Origin: Vallitalea guaymasensis
GTDB taxonomy: Bacteria; Bacillota; Clostridia; Lachnospirales; Vallitaleaceae
NCBI RefSeq assembly: GCF_018141425.1
Contig: NZ_CP058561.1
Span: 2,852,001 to 2,916,000 of the forward strand
DNA: 64,000 bases
Reading direction: 5' to 3'
Part shown: positions 39,528 through 49,257 of the stretch, in pieces
How positions within the stretch are numbered: position 1 is the first letter of the stretch
Layout: each line of letters starts with the position of its first letter
Program-made: the position numbers and the translations under genes
Notes under the pieces: model-generated
Seen by the model: the letters and a program-made list of their open reading frames with translations, nothing else
The model's database searches: none
What the model was told of the DNA's origin: nothing

Positions 39528-40058
39528 TTATTTTACCTCATAATGGAGTTCAACAAATTGATTTAATTTTCTTATATTCTTTAATTTCAGTTCCAATTCA
39601 AAATTATTTTTCTTGAATAACGGTATTCCATGACCTAATAGTGTAGGTGCTATAGTAATAATAAACTCGTCAACTAACCTCTCTTTAATAAAAGAGTGTA
39701 ATAGGTTGCCACCACCAACAAGCCATATGTTTCCTCCATCCAGTCTTTTGATTTTATTTGTAAATTCCACTACATCTTGATTTATAAATTCTACATTTTC
39801 ATTCTTACCGCTTTTTGATCTAGAAAATATGTAACACTCTTTATTCTTGTAAGGAAAATTACCTTTTTCTTTTTCAATAATCCAATCATAGGTTCTTCTT
39901 CCAATTAGAATAGTATCAACTGTGTTATAGAATTCAGAATATCCATTATCTCCTTCGCCTTCCGTTTTAAATAACCATTCCAAGGAGTCATCTTCTGTTG
40001 CTATATAACCATCTAAACTTGTTGCGATATATAAAAATAATTTTCTTTTGGCTAACAT
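39528..40058 (-). CDS. DHFR/RibD C-terminal-like reductase
   Basis: Small (176 aa) protein of the RibD C-terminal/dihydrofolate-reductase fold. Seen: LFLYIATSLDGYIA at the N-terminus, TILIGRRTYDWI, and GGGNLLHSFIKERLVDEFIITIAPTLLG at the C-terminal half, all typical of this group. Such stand-alone proteins are NADPH-dependent reductases of unknown substrate. SD GGAGG. No link to the neighbouring sugar genes is apparent. Confidence 0.9.
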   Translation of the reverse strand: MLAKRKLFLYIATSLDGYIATEDDSLEWLFKTEGEGDNGYSEFYNTVDTILIGRRTYDWIIEKEKGNFPYKNKECYIFSRSKSGKNENVEFINQDVVEFTNKIKRLDGGNIWLVGGGNLLHSFIKERLVDEFIITIAPTLLGHGIPLFKKNNFELELKLKNIRKLNQFVELHYEVK

Positions 40059-40232
40059 CCATAAACCTCCATATTAATAAAATTTTAAATATAATTAGGG
40101 AACAATAATTTGCAATTGTGTAATAAATTATGGTTAATTTATATTCTAATTATAACATTAATTTCAAGATAATATATATGTTTATACAAATATCGGCTCT
40201 CTATTCATTGAAGTCTAATATTAATGTCAGAT

Positions 40233-41504
40233 TTAGTCTCTTCTTAATTCATCGTAGTAATCTTTCATGATAACTACTTTGTCCTCTAATCTTGATTTCT
40301 CCGCAGCGAAACCGATTATATGACTTTCTAGGGACATTTCTGCAGAGGTAATCATTTTCTCAAGTGTTCCTCTTGCTCTACCAACAAAATCATCCATCAT
40401 ACGGAAATCTCCACCACCATGAGGATCGCCACTTACACTAACATCAATTATTTTTTCATCTGGATGTTCACATGGTCCATTTAGATAATTTTTATAAATT
40501 ACATTACCGCTATTCAGGTTACCGTTAATCTCACCATTGGTACCATAAACATTAATGTATCTATCACATTCTGCTGTTGGACCACACATAGTAAATGTTG
40601 CTGTTACACCACTTTCAAATTCAATATTAACTACTTGATGATCTACTACATCATTATCACATTGATATACACATCTGCCATATGGACCTTCTTTTAAGGC
40701 TTCTACCAAAGCTTCTTGTGAATCTTCAGCAGTAACGTACATCTTAGTCCAGCTGTCACCAAAGTATATTCTTTGAACTGAATATGGACATGTATCCACA
40801 TGAGGACAACCGTCTAAACATCTTTTAGAAGCATTTTTTGGCATATGTTCTTCATTAAAATATAGAAGACTACCAAAAGAAGATACTTTCTTGGATTTTT
40901 CCCCAGCTAACCAAACCAGTAAATCTAGATCATGGCATGATTTTGATAATATCATTGGACTTGACGTAGCTGTATTTCTCCAATTACCACGAATATAGGA
41001 ATGAGCATAATGAAAATACCCAACGTTTTCTTTTAACTCTATTGTGATTAATTGACCTATTTCTCCTGATTCTATGATTTCTTTTATCTTGGAGAAGAAT
41101 GGAGAATATCTTAATACATGGCAAATATCTATTGTCTTATTTAATTCTACAGCCTTATCAACTATTTCTACACAATCTTTTGGATGTACTGCCATTGGTT
41201 TTTCCAGCATTATGTTATAACCTTTATCTAAGGCTTTTAGGGTGGACTCATAGTGCATATCATCCATTGTTGCATTAATTAAATAATCACATATCCTTGG
41301 TTGGTCCAATAACTCATCCCAACTGGTGAAAGTCATTTCATTATCTACATCATGTACTTTTAAAAATCTTTCCATCTTACTTTTATCAGGTTCTGCAACA
41401 GCTATTACTTTCAGGTTTTCTGGGTGGGAATGAGCATAATTACCAAATGCAAAATAACCTCTGCTTCCAGCACCTAAAAGACATACATTAATTGGTTTAT
41501 CCAT
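40233..41504 (-). CDS. Gfo/Idh/MocA-family oxidoreductase with Cys cluster, paralogue
   Basis: A 423-aa oxidoreductase closely similar along its length to the protein at 21474-22742. Rossmann motif LLGAGSRGYF, EKP motif in LEKPMAVHP, and the same cysteine pattern (CLDGCPHVDTC, then GRCVYQC). SD AAGGAGG. It lies downstream of the AraC sensor gene at 41640 on the same strand after a 135-base gap and may be controlled with it. Two copies in one region suggest the same chemistry applied to two related substrates. Confidence 0.88.
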   Translation of the reverse strand: MDKPINVCLLGAGSRGYFAFGNYAHSHPENLKVIAVAEPDKSKMERFLKVHDVDNEMTFTSWDELLDQPRICDYLINATMDDMHYESTLKALDKGYNIMLEKPMAVHPKDCVEIVDKAVELNKTIDICHVLRYSPFFSKIKEIIESGEIGQLITIELKENVGYFHYAHSYIRGNWRNTATSSPMILSKSCHDLDLLVWLAGEKSKKVSSFGSLLYFNEEHMPKNASKRCLDGCPHVDTCPYSVQRIYFGDSWTKMYVTAEDSQEALVEALKEGPYGRCVYQCDNDVVDHQVVNIEFESGVTATFTMCGPTAECDRYINVYGTNGEINGNLNSGNVIYKNYLNGPCEHPDEKIIDVSVSGDPHGGGDFRMMDDFVGRARGTLEKMITSAEMSLESHIIGFAAEKSRLEDKVVIMKDYYDELRRD

Positions 41505-41639
41505 ATGTATAACCTCCTTCTATACATTAAAAAATTATACGCTAATGCTAACATAGCATTTATTCACATACAATAAGGTTACTTATAATTTAGAGATATG
41601 TTGTTAATTTATATATGGATAATGGCTAGTACTATTATA

Positions 41640-44024
41640 TTAGTTCTTATCTGCGGTATTAAGTTGGTTTTCACATACCATCAAACGGTAATTACTTAAA
41701 GTGACACCATAGTATTTCTTGAAAAGTGTATAAAAGTAGTTAGATTGTTCAAAACCTGATTTCTCTAGAATAACCTTCGTGGATAGATTAGTTGTATCCA
41801 GCAAATTTTTAACGTTATTCATTCTTGTATCTAAGATATATTCAGCTATAGATTTACCTACAGCTTCCTTGAATAATTTTCCTAGATAAACTGAGGACAT
41901 TGATAAAGAATCTGCGATAATATTTAAACAAAGTGTTTTATCTGAAAAACTATCCTCAATAATTGTAATAACATTTTTGACAATAGATTCAGTTCTATTA
42001 TTGGAGGACTGAGATTTATTAAGTGTATTTATAATCTCTTCAAACAACTTGAAAAATACTTCGTTGATTTCGTCCAAGGATTCAAAGGTACCTATTTTAT
42101 TAAGAAATTCTTCAAAGGCTGTTGTAAGTTTTATTGCATTTGATTTTTTATCGTTGTTTACATTGGTATAAATAGTAAATACCATATACATTATACATGT
42201 CATTATATTGTTATAAGAATAATTAGATATAACTGACATGATTTTTAAATAAGCTTTTTTTGCTTTTTCAAGGTTGCATAGCTTCAATGAATCCAAAAGC
42301 ATTTTCTCCTGATTACTTGGAAAGGCAAAATCATCAGTATTTATGTCATTCAATATTACTGGAGTTATAATACTACCATGCCCATACAGTATTCTATACA
42401 TGGATAACAGTTTAGTATCATTTAATACAGTAGGTATCAGGTTTGGTTTATCAATTAGGTATCCTAAAGTTGCTGTTAAGGATATATTCAAATAGGTCTT
42501 AATATTATTTTGCATATTCAATGCTACTTTTTCTATTTTGGCATATAATTCATCCTCCATAATAGGAGAAGTTGAGATATTCAATAATATGCATATATAA
42601 TTGTTTTCCATATCTATAACTTCAAAATTATAATCTTTAGGTATGGTTTCGTCTATTATATTTATTATAGCAAATTTATATAAAGTCCTATCTTGGGCAT
42701 TATACTGTTCCATAAAATCGGTATAATTATCTATCTTTAATAGAACTGGGAATAATGGTTTATTGAAATCAAGGTTTATATTAAGTTCTTTTAATCTATT
42801 CAGTAATTTATCTGAGTAATTGAATTCTGATGTAGTCAAGTCTTTCAATAATTTGTTTTTCTGGGATTTTATGTTATGTTTATTTTTTCTCTCCAATTCT
42901 TTTGTTTTACTCATAATCTGGTTAAAAACCGTATTGAGGAATTTTACTTCATTTGCTATATCATTATTTTTATTTAGTTTGGTTTTCTTTTCAATATTGT
43001 TAATCAGTATATTAATAGGAGAATATATTGACCTAGACATAATGATAGAAAAAATAAGCCCTAATAATAATACAATAAGACAGAAAATCAGGGTTGTCCA
43101 TTTAACTTCTTCTATGGTAGATACAACAAATCTATATGGTGTCAAACTTACAAATTTCCATTTGAGCATATCAGAGGATACATAGGTTACTACGTATTTT
43201 TTATTGTCGATTGTTTCAGTAAATACCCCTGTATCTTTTTTGGAATCCAAAATCTTCTTGATATATTTTTTATCAGAAGCATCTTCCAAGAACATTTCTG
43301 GTGAACTGTGGTTGACGATTATACCATCCTCATTGATTACAAATATGTCACTGTCATAATCATGTGTTTGTGATTCCAAAGAAACTATTGTCTCAGTTAG
43401 ATAATCAGCGTTGATGTTTAACATGATTGCACCATCTAAGGTAGAACTTTTAGTTGGTGTATTATAGATCAAGTATGAATAAACATAATGGTAGTCATAA
43501 ATTCCAGAAGTCAATTCTGATACAGGTATTTTTCTTGGTATAGGTATAAGTTTTATATTCTTCTCTTTAATGCTATTGAGTAGAGTATTTGCTTCTTGGT
43601 CATAAAAGTCTTCTGTACTGTAGAATCCGTTTGTCTGCGTTGACATATACAAGTTAAGGGAATTATTGTAAATATATATCGAGTTAATATATGTATTAGC
43701 GACTGTCTGCTTTTCTAAGGTACGTAAACTATTACCCATTGAATAGTAATCGATGGTATCTCTATATAGAAGAGGAATGACTCCATTATCCAAGAAAATA
43801 GCTCCACAGTAGTTTTTGGCTAGATTATCCATGTAAGTGGCACTATAACTTATTTGTGATAATATCTTTGAGTTAAAATCATCCATTTTTTTATATGAAG
43901 ATTTTGCATAGAAATTATATAAGAATGAAGACATTATTATAATCAATATCGTTATTGTAATTGTGAATGAAAATAGAAGTTTTTTGTAAATGCTTTTGTT
44001 TTTAATAAACATAGGGATGTTCAT
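41640..44024 (-). CDS. membrane-anchored AraC-type sensor/regulator, second copy
   Basis: A 794-aa two-TM sensor with the same layout as 27757-30003. The start at 44024 is supported by AAGGTG upstream; an in-frame GTG overlapping that SD is less likely. TM1 about residues 15-37, extracellular Cache-like region, TM2 (LIFCLIVLLLGLIFSIIM, about 295-320), linker, and a C-terminal AraC domain ending KYYGVTLSNYRLM. The importer it would be expected to control (45514-49090) is separated from it by two spore genes. Confidence 0.87.
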   Translation of the reverse strand: MNIPMFIKNKSIYKKLLFSFTITITILIIIMSSFLYNFYAKSSYKKMDDFNSKILSQISYSATYMDNLAKNYCGAIFLDNGVIPLLYRDTIDYYSMGNSLRTLEKQTVANTYINSIYIYNNSLNLYMSTQTNGFYSTEDFYDQEANTLLNSIKEKNIKLIPIPRKIPVSELTSGIYDYHYVYSYLIYNTPTKSSTLDGAIMLNINADYLTETIVSLESQTHDYDSDIFVINEDGIIVNHSSPEMFLEDASDKKYIKKILDSKKDTGVFTETIDNKKYVVTYVSSDMLKWKFVSLTPYRFVVSTIEEVKWTTLIFCLIVLLLGLIFSIIMSRSIYSPINILINNIEKKTKLNKNNDIANEVKFLNTVFNQIMSKTKELERKNKHNIKSQKNKLLKDLTTSEFNYSDKLLNRLKELNINLDFNKPLFPVLLKIDNYTDFMEQYNAQDRTLYKFAIINIIDETIPKDYNFEVIDMENNYICILLNISTSPIMEDELYAKIEKVALNMQNNIKTYLNISLTATLGYLIDKPNLIPTVLNDTKLLSMYRILYGHGSIITPVILNDINTDDFAFPSNQEKMLLDSLKLCNLEKAKKAYLKIMSVISNYSYNNIMTCIMYMVFTIYTNVNNDKKSNAIKLTTAFEEFLNKIGTFESLDEINEVFFKLFEEIINTLNKSQSSNNRTESIVKNVITIIEDSFSDKTLCLNIIADSLSMSSVYLGKLFKEAVGKSIAEYILDTRMNNVKNLLDTTNLSTKVILEKSGFEQSNYFYTLFKKYYGVTLSNYRLMVCENQLNTADKN

Positions 44025-44196
44025 AATAATCACCTTATTTTTTATGTAGTCTTTATATTTTTTATTATGTAAGAATCTATAGAATTATAGCATAGAAACT
44101 TGTTTGCGTTAATACATATGTTTCATTTTAGAAGAAATGTACAATAATTAGAGAGCCCATTTTAGGGAAAAGGGTTAAGTTTACTTAAAAATAACC

Positions 44197-44233
44197 ATAA
44201 AGAAAGCTCCTATCTGTATTAGCAGATTGGAGT
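44197..44233 (-). terminator. terminator of the cwlJ-gerQ genes
   Basis: On the minus strand, CTCCAATCTG and CAGATAGGAG pair with one mismatch around CTAATA, followed by CTTTCTTTAT. It lies about 50 bases past the gerQ stop codon. Confidence 0.6.
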
Positions 44234-44285
44234 TTAAAATAAACATTGTATTATGTTTTTGGGGGGAATATAAAATATCTATATA

Positions 44286-44684
44286 TTAGTCTGGTATTTC
44301 AACAAATTTAATTGAGTATAGATCTCCTATTACGTCTTCTCCAGTTTTAATATCTCTTAAAACTATATGATCTACACCGACTTCTTTTAGAATACCATCT
44401 TTATCAATGAATGTACCTGTACCCAGTAGGAAATTTACTTTCATGAATTTACCTATTTTAGTTCTAAGATATCCTTGAAGATATGCAGGATTAGTGATAA
44501 CTGGAGGTAATGGTCTTGGAGTAGTGTCAACATTATTGTCATCATTGTTAGTTTCTGTTGTGAAGTTATTAGTCCTTAGAGTTGTTTGTCTTGATGTCAT
44601 TTGTTTAGGATATGGATATCCTCTTTTTTGTCTTAGGGGTGAACCATAGGTTGTTGGCATATACTGCTCATTATTTCTATTCAT
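44286..44684 (-). CDS. gerQ: spore coat protein GerQ-like
   Basis: A 132-aa protein. The N-terminal half is low-complexity and polar (Asn, Thr, Arg, Pro). The C-terminal half (about 65-130, KIGKFMKVNFLLGTG ... VGVDHIVLRDIKTG) resembles the conserved domain of GerQ, a spore coat protein needed for CwlJ function. It follows the cwlJ-like gene on the same strand, as in Bacillus, where the two are neighbours. The similarity is judged from motif and context, so the symbol is moderately certain. SD AAAGGAG. Confidence 0.72.
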   Translation of the reverse strand: MNRNNEQYMPTTYGSPLRQKRGYPYPKQMTSRQTTLRTNNFTTETNNDDNNVDTTPRPLPPVITNPAYLQGYLRTKIGKFMKVNFLLGTGTFIDKDGILKEVGVDHIVLRDIKTGEDVIGDLYSIKFVEIPD

Positions 44685-44774
44685 AAATAACTCCTTTTAT
44701 TAGTTAATTATTTTATGGGATATTGATATCTGTTATTTATTATCTTATGTTTCTAAATCTATAATCTTAATGTT

Positions 44775-45215
44775 TTAAGTATCCTTATATAAATCTGTGG
44801 GATCAAAGAAGCAATGTTTTCTTATTCTTGAATTATATATTCCAGTTTCATTATAAGGGAAGTAAGGAGGACATTGTGGGTCAAAAGGATTCATATACCA
44901 TAAGGTACTACCTATATTATACAGTTTATTACCTGCTAAAGCCCAATCTGCTATATCATAATGAATCTGCTCAGGAGGACTAGCCCAGATAGTTTGAGGA
45001 TTAGCTACACCGCCCAATACTGATCTTACACAATCAAATTGACCTGGTTGAAATATAACTTTACGCAAATCTCCTTGATTAACCCTTTGATACTCTCCTT
45101 CAGCCGCATGAACTCTATTCATTACTACTGTGGCAACTGCTTTCATTCCTATTTCGCCTTCTCCACCAGCTTCACATTTGATTATTCTTGCAAGTAATTC
45201 TCTAGCTGAATAAGC
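44775..45215 (-). CDS. cwlJ: spore cortex-lytic cell wall hydrolase (CwlJ/SleB family)
   Basis: A 146-aa hydrolase_2 family protein that degrades spore cortex peptidoglycan during germination. Start 45215 gives MAYSARELLARIIKCEAGGEGE, matching the known CwlJ N-terminus including the catalytic glutamate region; a further upstream in-frame ATG at 45251 has no SD. Other conserved parts: GMKAVATVVMNRV, FQPGQFDC and LWYMNPFDPQCP. No signal peptide or peptidoglycan-binding domain, which fits CwlJ rather than SleB. Expected expression is in the mother cell under a sporulation sigma factor. Confidence 0.88.
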   Translation of the reverse strand, partial: AYSARELLARIIKCEAGGEGEIGMKAVATVVMNRVHAAEGEYQRVNQGDLRKVIFQPGQFDCVRSVLGGVANPQTIWASPPEQIHYDIADWALAGNKLYNIGSTLWYMNPFDPQCPPYFPYNETGIYNSRIRKHCFFDPTDLYKDT

Positions 45216-45513
45216 CATCTTTCCATACCTTTTTGTTATACTTACTATCATTATATTAATACTTCATAAAAGTTGATACAGAATTTTTATAATCCATAAA
45301 AAACCACAATACATCTATTGCAGAGGCTTATATTTATTGATTATAAAAGAATTAGAGATTGTATTTTTAAAAATTAGAGATAAGTTGATTTTTCGTTGTT
45401 GTGGGCTGGGGAATTACATGATAACATTTTTGTCAAACAAATCATTTAGTGCTATTGGTTTACATCATATCTACATATATCTTTACATTCACCAAGATAG
45501 AAAGGAGTTTTTT

Positions 45514-46503
45514 ATGAGATGCAATTTATTTAAGGGGAAGTCTAATAATAAAAAAAACCAATTGATAACAAAAGATAAAGGATTACCTTTTACAAAAGAA
45601 ATATCAAAAAAGAGGACACTATATCTAATGATGCTTCCTGGGTTACTATTCTTTTTTATTTTTCATTATCTACCTATGATAGGTGTAGTGATAGCTTTTC
45701 AGGATTTTGATCCAGTAAAAGGATTGTTTGGGAGTAAATGGATTGGGCTCAAGAACTTCGAGTTTTTCTTCAAATCCGATGCTATGGCAACTGTAACTTT
45801 CAATACTATATTCTATAATGTGATTTTTATAGTAACCGGTTTGGGATTATCTGTTTTATTCGCAATATTATTTTTTGAAACAGGCAGCAAGATTTTAACT
45901 AAAACTTATAAAAGTATCATGCTTATTCCATATTTCATGTCATGGATAGTTATGCAATATGTACTGACTGCATTTTTAAACATGGATTCAGGTATCTTAA
46001 ATAAAATATTACAGACATTTGGAATAGAGCCTGTTAACTGGTACTGGGAAGCATCTTATTGGAGATGGATATTCCCAATAGCTTATTTGTGGAAAGTGGT
46101 GGGTTATTACTCTGTAATCTTCGTAGCAGGTATTACAGGTATTTCAACTGAATATTATGAGGCAGCGAAAATAGATGGAGCCAGTAAAATAAAACAAGTA
46201 CGTTATATTACTATTCCTTTACTCATGCCTATCGTTATTACATTATTCCTCTTACAAGCAGGAAAAATATTCTATGGAGGACTTGGAGATTGGAGTATGT
46301 TCTTTACTTTGCCTAACGAGACTGGGTTCTTATTAGAGACAACTGATGTTATTGATACTTATGTTCTAAGAGCTCTACGTGGAATGAATGAGCCTGGAAT
46401 GGCAGCCGCAGTAGGACTTTATCAATCATTGGTCGGCTTGATTCTAGTTACATTCAGTAATTACCTGGTTAGAAAATACGACAAGGATAGTGCTCTATTC
46501 TAA
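45514..46503 (+). CDS. carbohydrate ABC transporter permease (LplB family), second operon
   Basis: A 329-aa permease. The start at 45514 follows AAAGGAG; an in-frame start at 45337 would add 59 residues that do not resemble the family and has no SD. First helix LMMLPGLLFFFIFHYLPMIG, EAA-type loop EAAKIDGASKIKQVRYITIP. It is the first gene of a second permease-permease-binding-protein operon and is paralogous to 30274-31212. No ATPase gene follows. Confidence 0.9.
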   Translation: MRCNLFKGKSNNKKNQLITKDKGLPFTKEISKKRTLYLMMLPGLLFFFIFHYLPMIGVVIAFQDFDPVKGLFGSKWIGLKNFEFFFKSDAMATVTFNTIFYNVIFIVTGLGLSVLFAILFFETGSKILTKTYKSIMLIPYFMSWIVMQYVLTAFLNMDSGILNKILQTFGIEPVNWYWEASYWRWIFPIAYLWKVVGYYSVIFVAGITGISTEYYEAAKIDGASKIKQVRYITIPLLMPIVITLFLLQAGKIFYGGLGDWSMFFTLPNETGFLLETTDVIDTYVLRALRGMNEPGMAAAVGLYQSLVGLILVTFSNYLVRKYDKDSALF

Positions 46504-46534
46504 TTGAAAATACTTATAGATAGGAGGATGAAAA

Positions 46535-47434
46535 ATGAGTAGAAAAAAGAAAAAGAAGAAAATAACTCTTCCACAGATTATTATTAATATCATATTTATT
46601 TTAGTAGGATTATTTTGCATAATGCCGCTGATTCTGGTTTTATCAGTATCCTTCTCAAGTGAACATGCAATCATAACAAATGGATACAGCTTTTTTCCAC
46701 AAGAATTTACTTTTAATGCCTATAAATATATATTAACAGGCTCTAAGACATTGATAAAAGCTTATATGGTAACTATATTTGTAACAGCCATAGGTACTGT
46801 CTGTCATGTTTTCATAACAGCAATGTTCTCTTATACATTATCCAGACAGGAATTGAAATATAGAAAAGTAATATCCTTTTTAGTATTTTTTACATTACTA
46901 TTCTCAGGAGGTTTAGTTCCAACTTATATACTGATATCTAGATATCTACATTTACAAAACCATATAGGAGTATTTATATTACCTTATTTGACCAATGCAA
47001 TCCATGTACTGATAATGAGAAACTTCTTTAGGGCTATACCTAATTCCATCATTGAATCAGCAAGAATAGATGGTTCAGGTGAATTCAGGACTTTCTTGAA
47101 GATAGTATTACCAATATCATTACCATCACTTGCGACTATTGGATTATTCATAGCTGTTTTCTTATGGAATGACTGGTTTACACCATTATTATACATAGAA
47201 AACCCTAACTTATATAATCTGCAATTCCTATTACGATCTATCATGACTAATATTAGTTATCTAATAGGTAATATAGAAAAATTCCGTGGGCAAGAAGAGA
47301 TATTCACTAATCTACCAAACGATACTGCAATGATGGCAACTTGTATTATGGCAATAGGACCAATTATAATTTTATATCCATTCTTACAAAAATATTTTAT
47401 AAAAGGTTTGACATTAGGTTCAGTAAAATCCTAG
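46535..47434 (+). CDS. carbohydrate ABC transporter permease (LplC family), second operon
   Basis: A 299-aa permease with the lysine-rich start MSRKKKKKKITL, first helix IIINIIFILVGLFCIMPLIL, EAA-type loop ESARIDGSGEFRTFLKIVLP and C-terminus KYFIKGLTLGSVKS. SD AGGAGG. Paralogous to 31241-32131. The gap to the upstream permease gene is 31 bases and to the binding-protein gene 60 bases, so one transcript is likely. Confidence 0.9.
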   Translation: MSRKKKKKKITLPQIIINIIFILVGLFCIMPLILVLSVSFSSEHAIITNGYSFFPQEFTFNAYKYILTGSKTLIKAYMVTIFVTAIGTVCHVFITAMFSYTLSRQELKYRKVISFLVFFTLLFSGGLVPTYILISRYLHLQNHIGVFILPYLTNAIHVLIMRNFFRAIPNSIIESARIDGSGEFRTFLKIVLPISLPSLATIGLFIAVFLWNDWFTPLLYIENPNLYNLQFLLRSIMTNISYLIGNIEKFRGQEEIFTNLPNDTAMMATCIMAIGPIIILYPFLQKYFIKGLTLGSVKS

Positions 47435-47494
47435 AATGATTTTATTCTGGAAATTTCCAGATAAAATAAATATTACAATTTAGGGGGTAAGACC

Positions 47495-49090
47495 ATGTTA
47501 AAAAAATTTTTTATGTGTACTTTAGCAATGATGTTGACTTTTTCTTTATTGCTGACAGGATGTTCAGAGAAGGAAAAACAACCTGCAACAAACGTTGAAG
47601 AACCAGGAACTGATAATGACAATGCTAAAGGAGATTCAACAGAGTCAGAAGGAGAACTTGATTTTGTAAAATTAACTTATTACTTTGCAAATTCTCCAGT
47701 AGAAGACTTGAAACGTATTAATGACCTAGCTAATAAAACTATCAAAGAAAAGATTAATGCTGAAGTTGAGTACAAGCTATTAGACTGGAGCCAATATGCT
47801 CAAAAGCTTAATCTAATGATATCATCTGGAGAACCATTTGATATGGCTTTCTGTGGTAGCTGGGGTGAAATGAATTATTTCCAAAATGCTGCTAGTGGAG
47901 CTTTTCTACCACTTGATGATTTACTGGATAAATATGCACCAGTATCCAAGTCAAGAGTTCCAGACCAAATCTGGGATGGTGTAAAAGTAAATGGTAACAT
48001 CTATGGTGTAGTCAACTATCAAGTTTGGGGTATGGCTAATGCCAGAGGTATCCAACTTAGACAAGACCTAGTTGATGAATTTGGTTTCGACTGGAAAGCT
48101 ATTAAGAAATGGGAAGATATCACTCCTTACCTTGCAAAAGTTAAAGAAAAATATCCAGATATGGTAGGAATGGAATACGCTAGGGACGTTGATAACTTTG
48201 CTGGACTTCCAACTATATATGGAATGGATGCAGTTGGAGATACTAAACTAGTTGGTTGGGTAAAAGTTGGCGAAGATAAAGTAAATGTTATCAATCAATA
48301 CAAGACAGATGAATACAAAGAATATCTAAAAGTATTCAGAGATTGGTACCAAAAAGGTTATATCAAAAAAGATGCAGCAACTCAAAAAGATATAAGTGCT
48401 GATAGAAAAGCCAATAGGGTAGCAGCAATATATGCTAATGCTATACCTGATATGGTTGATATGCCTGAATTATCAACTTTCACAATGATGTCTATGTCAC
48501 CAGACAAGAAATCTTATACAAGAAGATTTACTGAACCTTTCATCAGTGCATCTGCACCATCTGCAACAGTAATTACTATTGGAGCTAATTCCAAAAATCC
48601 TGAAAGAGCCATGAAGTATATTGAACTTGTAAATACAGATGATTTCTTATTCAATACTCTTACTTGGGGAGAAGAGCATGTAGACTATGAACGCATAAGT
48701 GACAAGCAAATAAAAGTATTAGACGATGCTCCTTATAAATTCAATTACAACGAATGGCAAATGGGTCAATCCTACGGTAGATATTGGTGGGATCAAAATG
48801 CAGACGTTGAAATGAGAGAAAAATCATTAGGTATTGTATATGAATACGACAAAACTGCACAAGCTTCACCAGTTATAGGTTTTGTATTTAACTCAGAACC
48901 AGTCAAGACTGAAATAGCTAACTGTAATACAGTATTAGACAAATATCTTTCAGCCTTAGGTTCAGGAACTGTAGACCCTGACGAAGTATTACCAAAATTC
49001 TTAAAAGAACTCGATAAAGCCGGAGCCGAAAAAATCATCGCCGAAAAACAAAAACAAATAGACGAATGGTTAAAAGCAAACGGTAGATAG
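47495..49090 (+). CDS. LplA-type substrate-binding lipoprotein, second operon
   Basis: A 531-aa extracellular binding protein with lipobox LTGC (about residues 20-23) after a hydrophobic signal. Family features include the KLTYYFANSP strand after the linker and the QIDEWLK tail. SD GGGGG. It ends the operon; a terminator follows. It is paralogous to the protein at 32156 but diverged, so ligands may differ. Confidence 0.9.
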   Translation: MLKKFFMCTLAMMLTFSLLLTGCSEKEKQPATNVEEPGTDNDNAKGDSTESEGELDFVKLTYYFANSPVEDLKRINDLANKTIKEKINAEVEYKLLDWSQYAQKLNLMISSGEPFDMAFCGSWGEMNYFQNAASGAFLPLDDLLDKYAPVSKSRVPDQIWDGVKVNGNIYGVVNYQVWGMANARGIQLRQDLVDEFGFDWKAIKKWEDITPYLAKVKEKYPDMVGMEYARDVDNFAGLPTIYGMDAVGDTKLVGWVKVGEDKVNVINQYKTDEYKEYLKVFRDWYQKGYIKKDAATQKDISADRKANRVAAIYANAIPDMVDMPELSTFTMMSMSPDKKSYTRRFTEPFISASAPSATVITIGANSKNPERAMKYIELVNTDDFLFNTLTWGEEHVDYERISDKQIKVLDDAPYKFNYNEWQMGQSYGRYWWDQNADVEMREKSLGIVYEYDKTAQASPVIGFVFNSEPVKTEIANCNTVLDKYLSALGSGTVDPDEVLPKFLKELDKAGAEKIIAEKQKQIDEWLKANGR

Positions 49091-49106
49091 TCCAAATTAA
49101 ACTATA

Positions 49107-49145
49107 TAAAAGGTTGATGGTTAACATAATTCATCAACCTTTTAT
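49107..49145 (+). terminator. terminator after the second Lpl-type operon
   Basis: AAAAGGTTGATG pairs with CATCAACCTTTT around a 12-base loop; the T-run ends the right arm. It lies about 20 bases past the stop codon. Confidence 0.85.
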
Positions 49146-49257
49146 CTAATTGGAACTTATTGCCTTGCTTTAATCGTATTGTTATTTATATTTTTTAGAT
49201 TAATTGTTTAGATGTTCTATTTAAGATATGAAATAGCCAATAGGTATGTAATTTGGA

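Noticed and set aside
41544-41560. AATGCT/AGCATT hairpin between the AraC sensor and the Gfo/Idh gene as terminator
   Set aside because: The stem is only six base pairs and the T-run is displaced, so it is too weak to call.
45337-45513. N-terminal extension of the second-operon permease
   Set aside because: The added residues do not resemble the family, and a good SD precedes the internal ATG at 45514.
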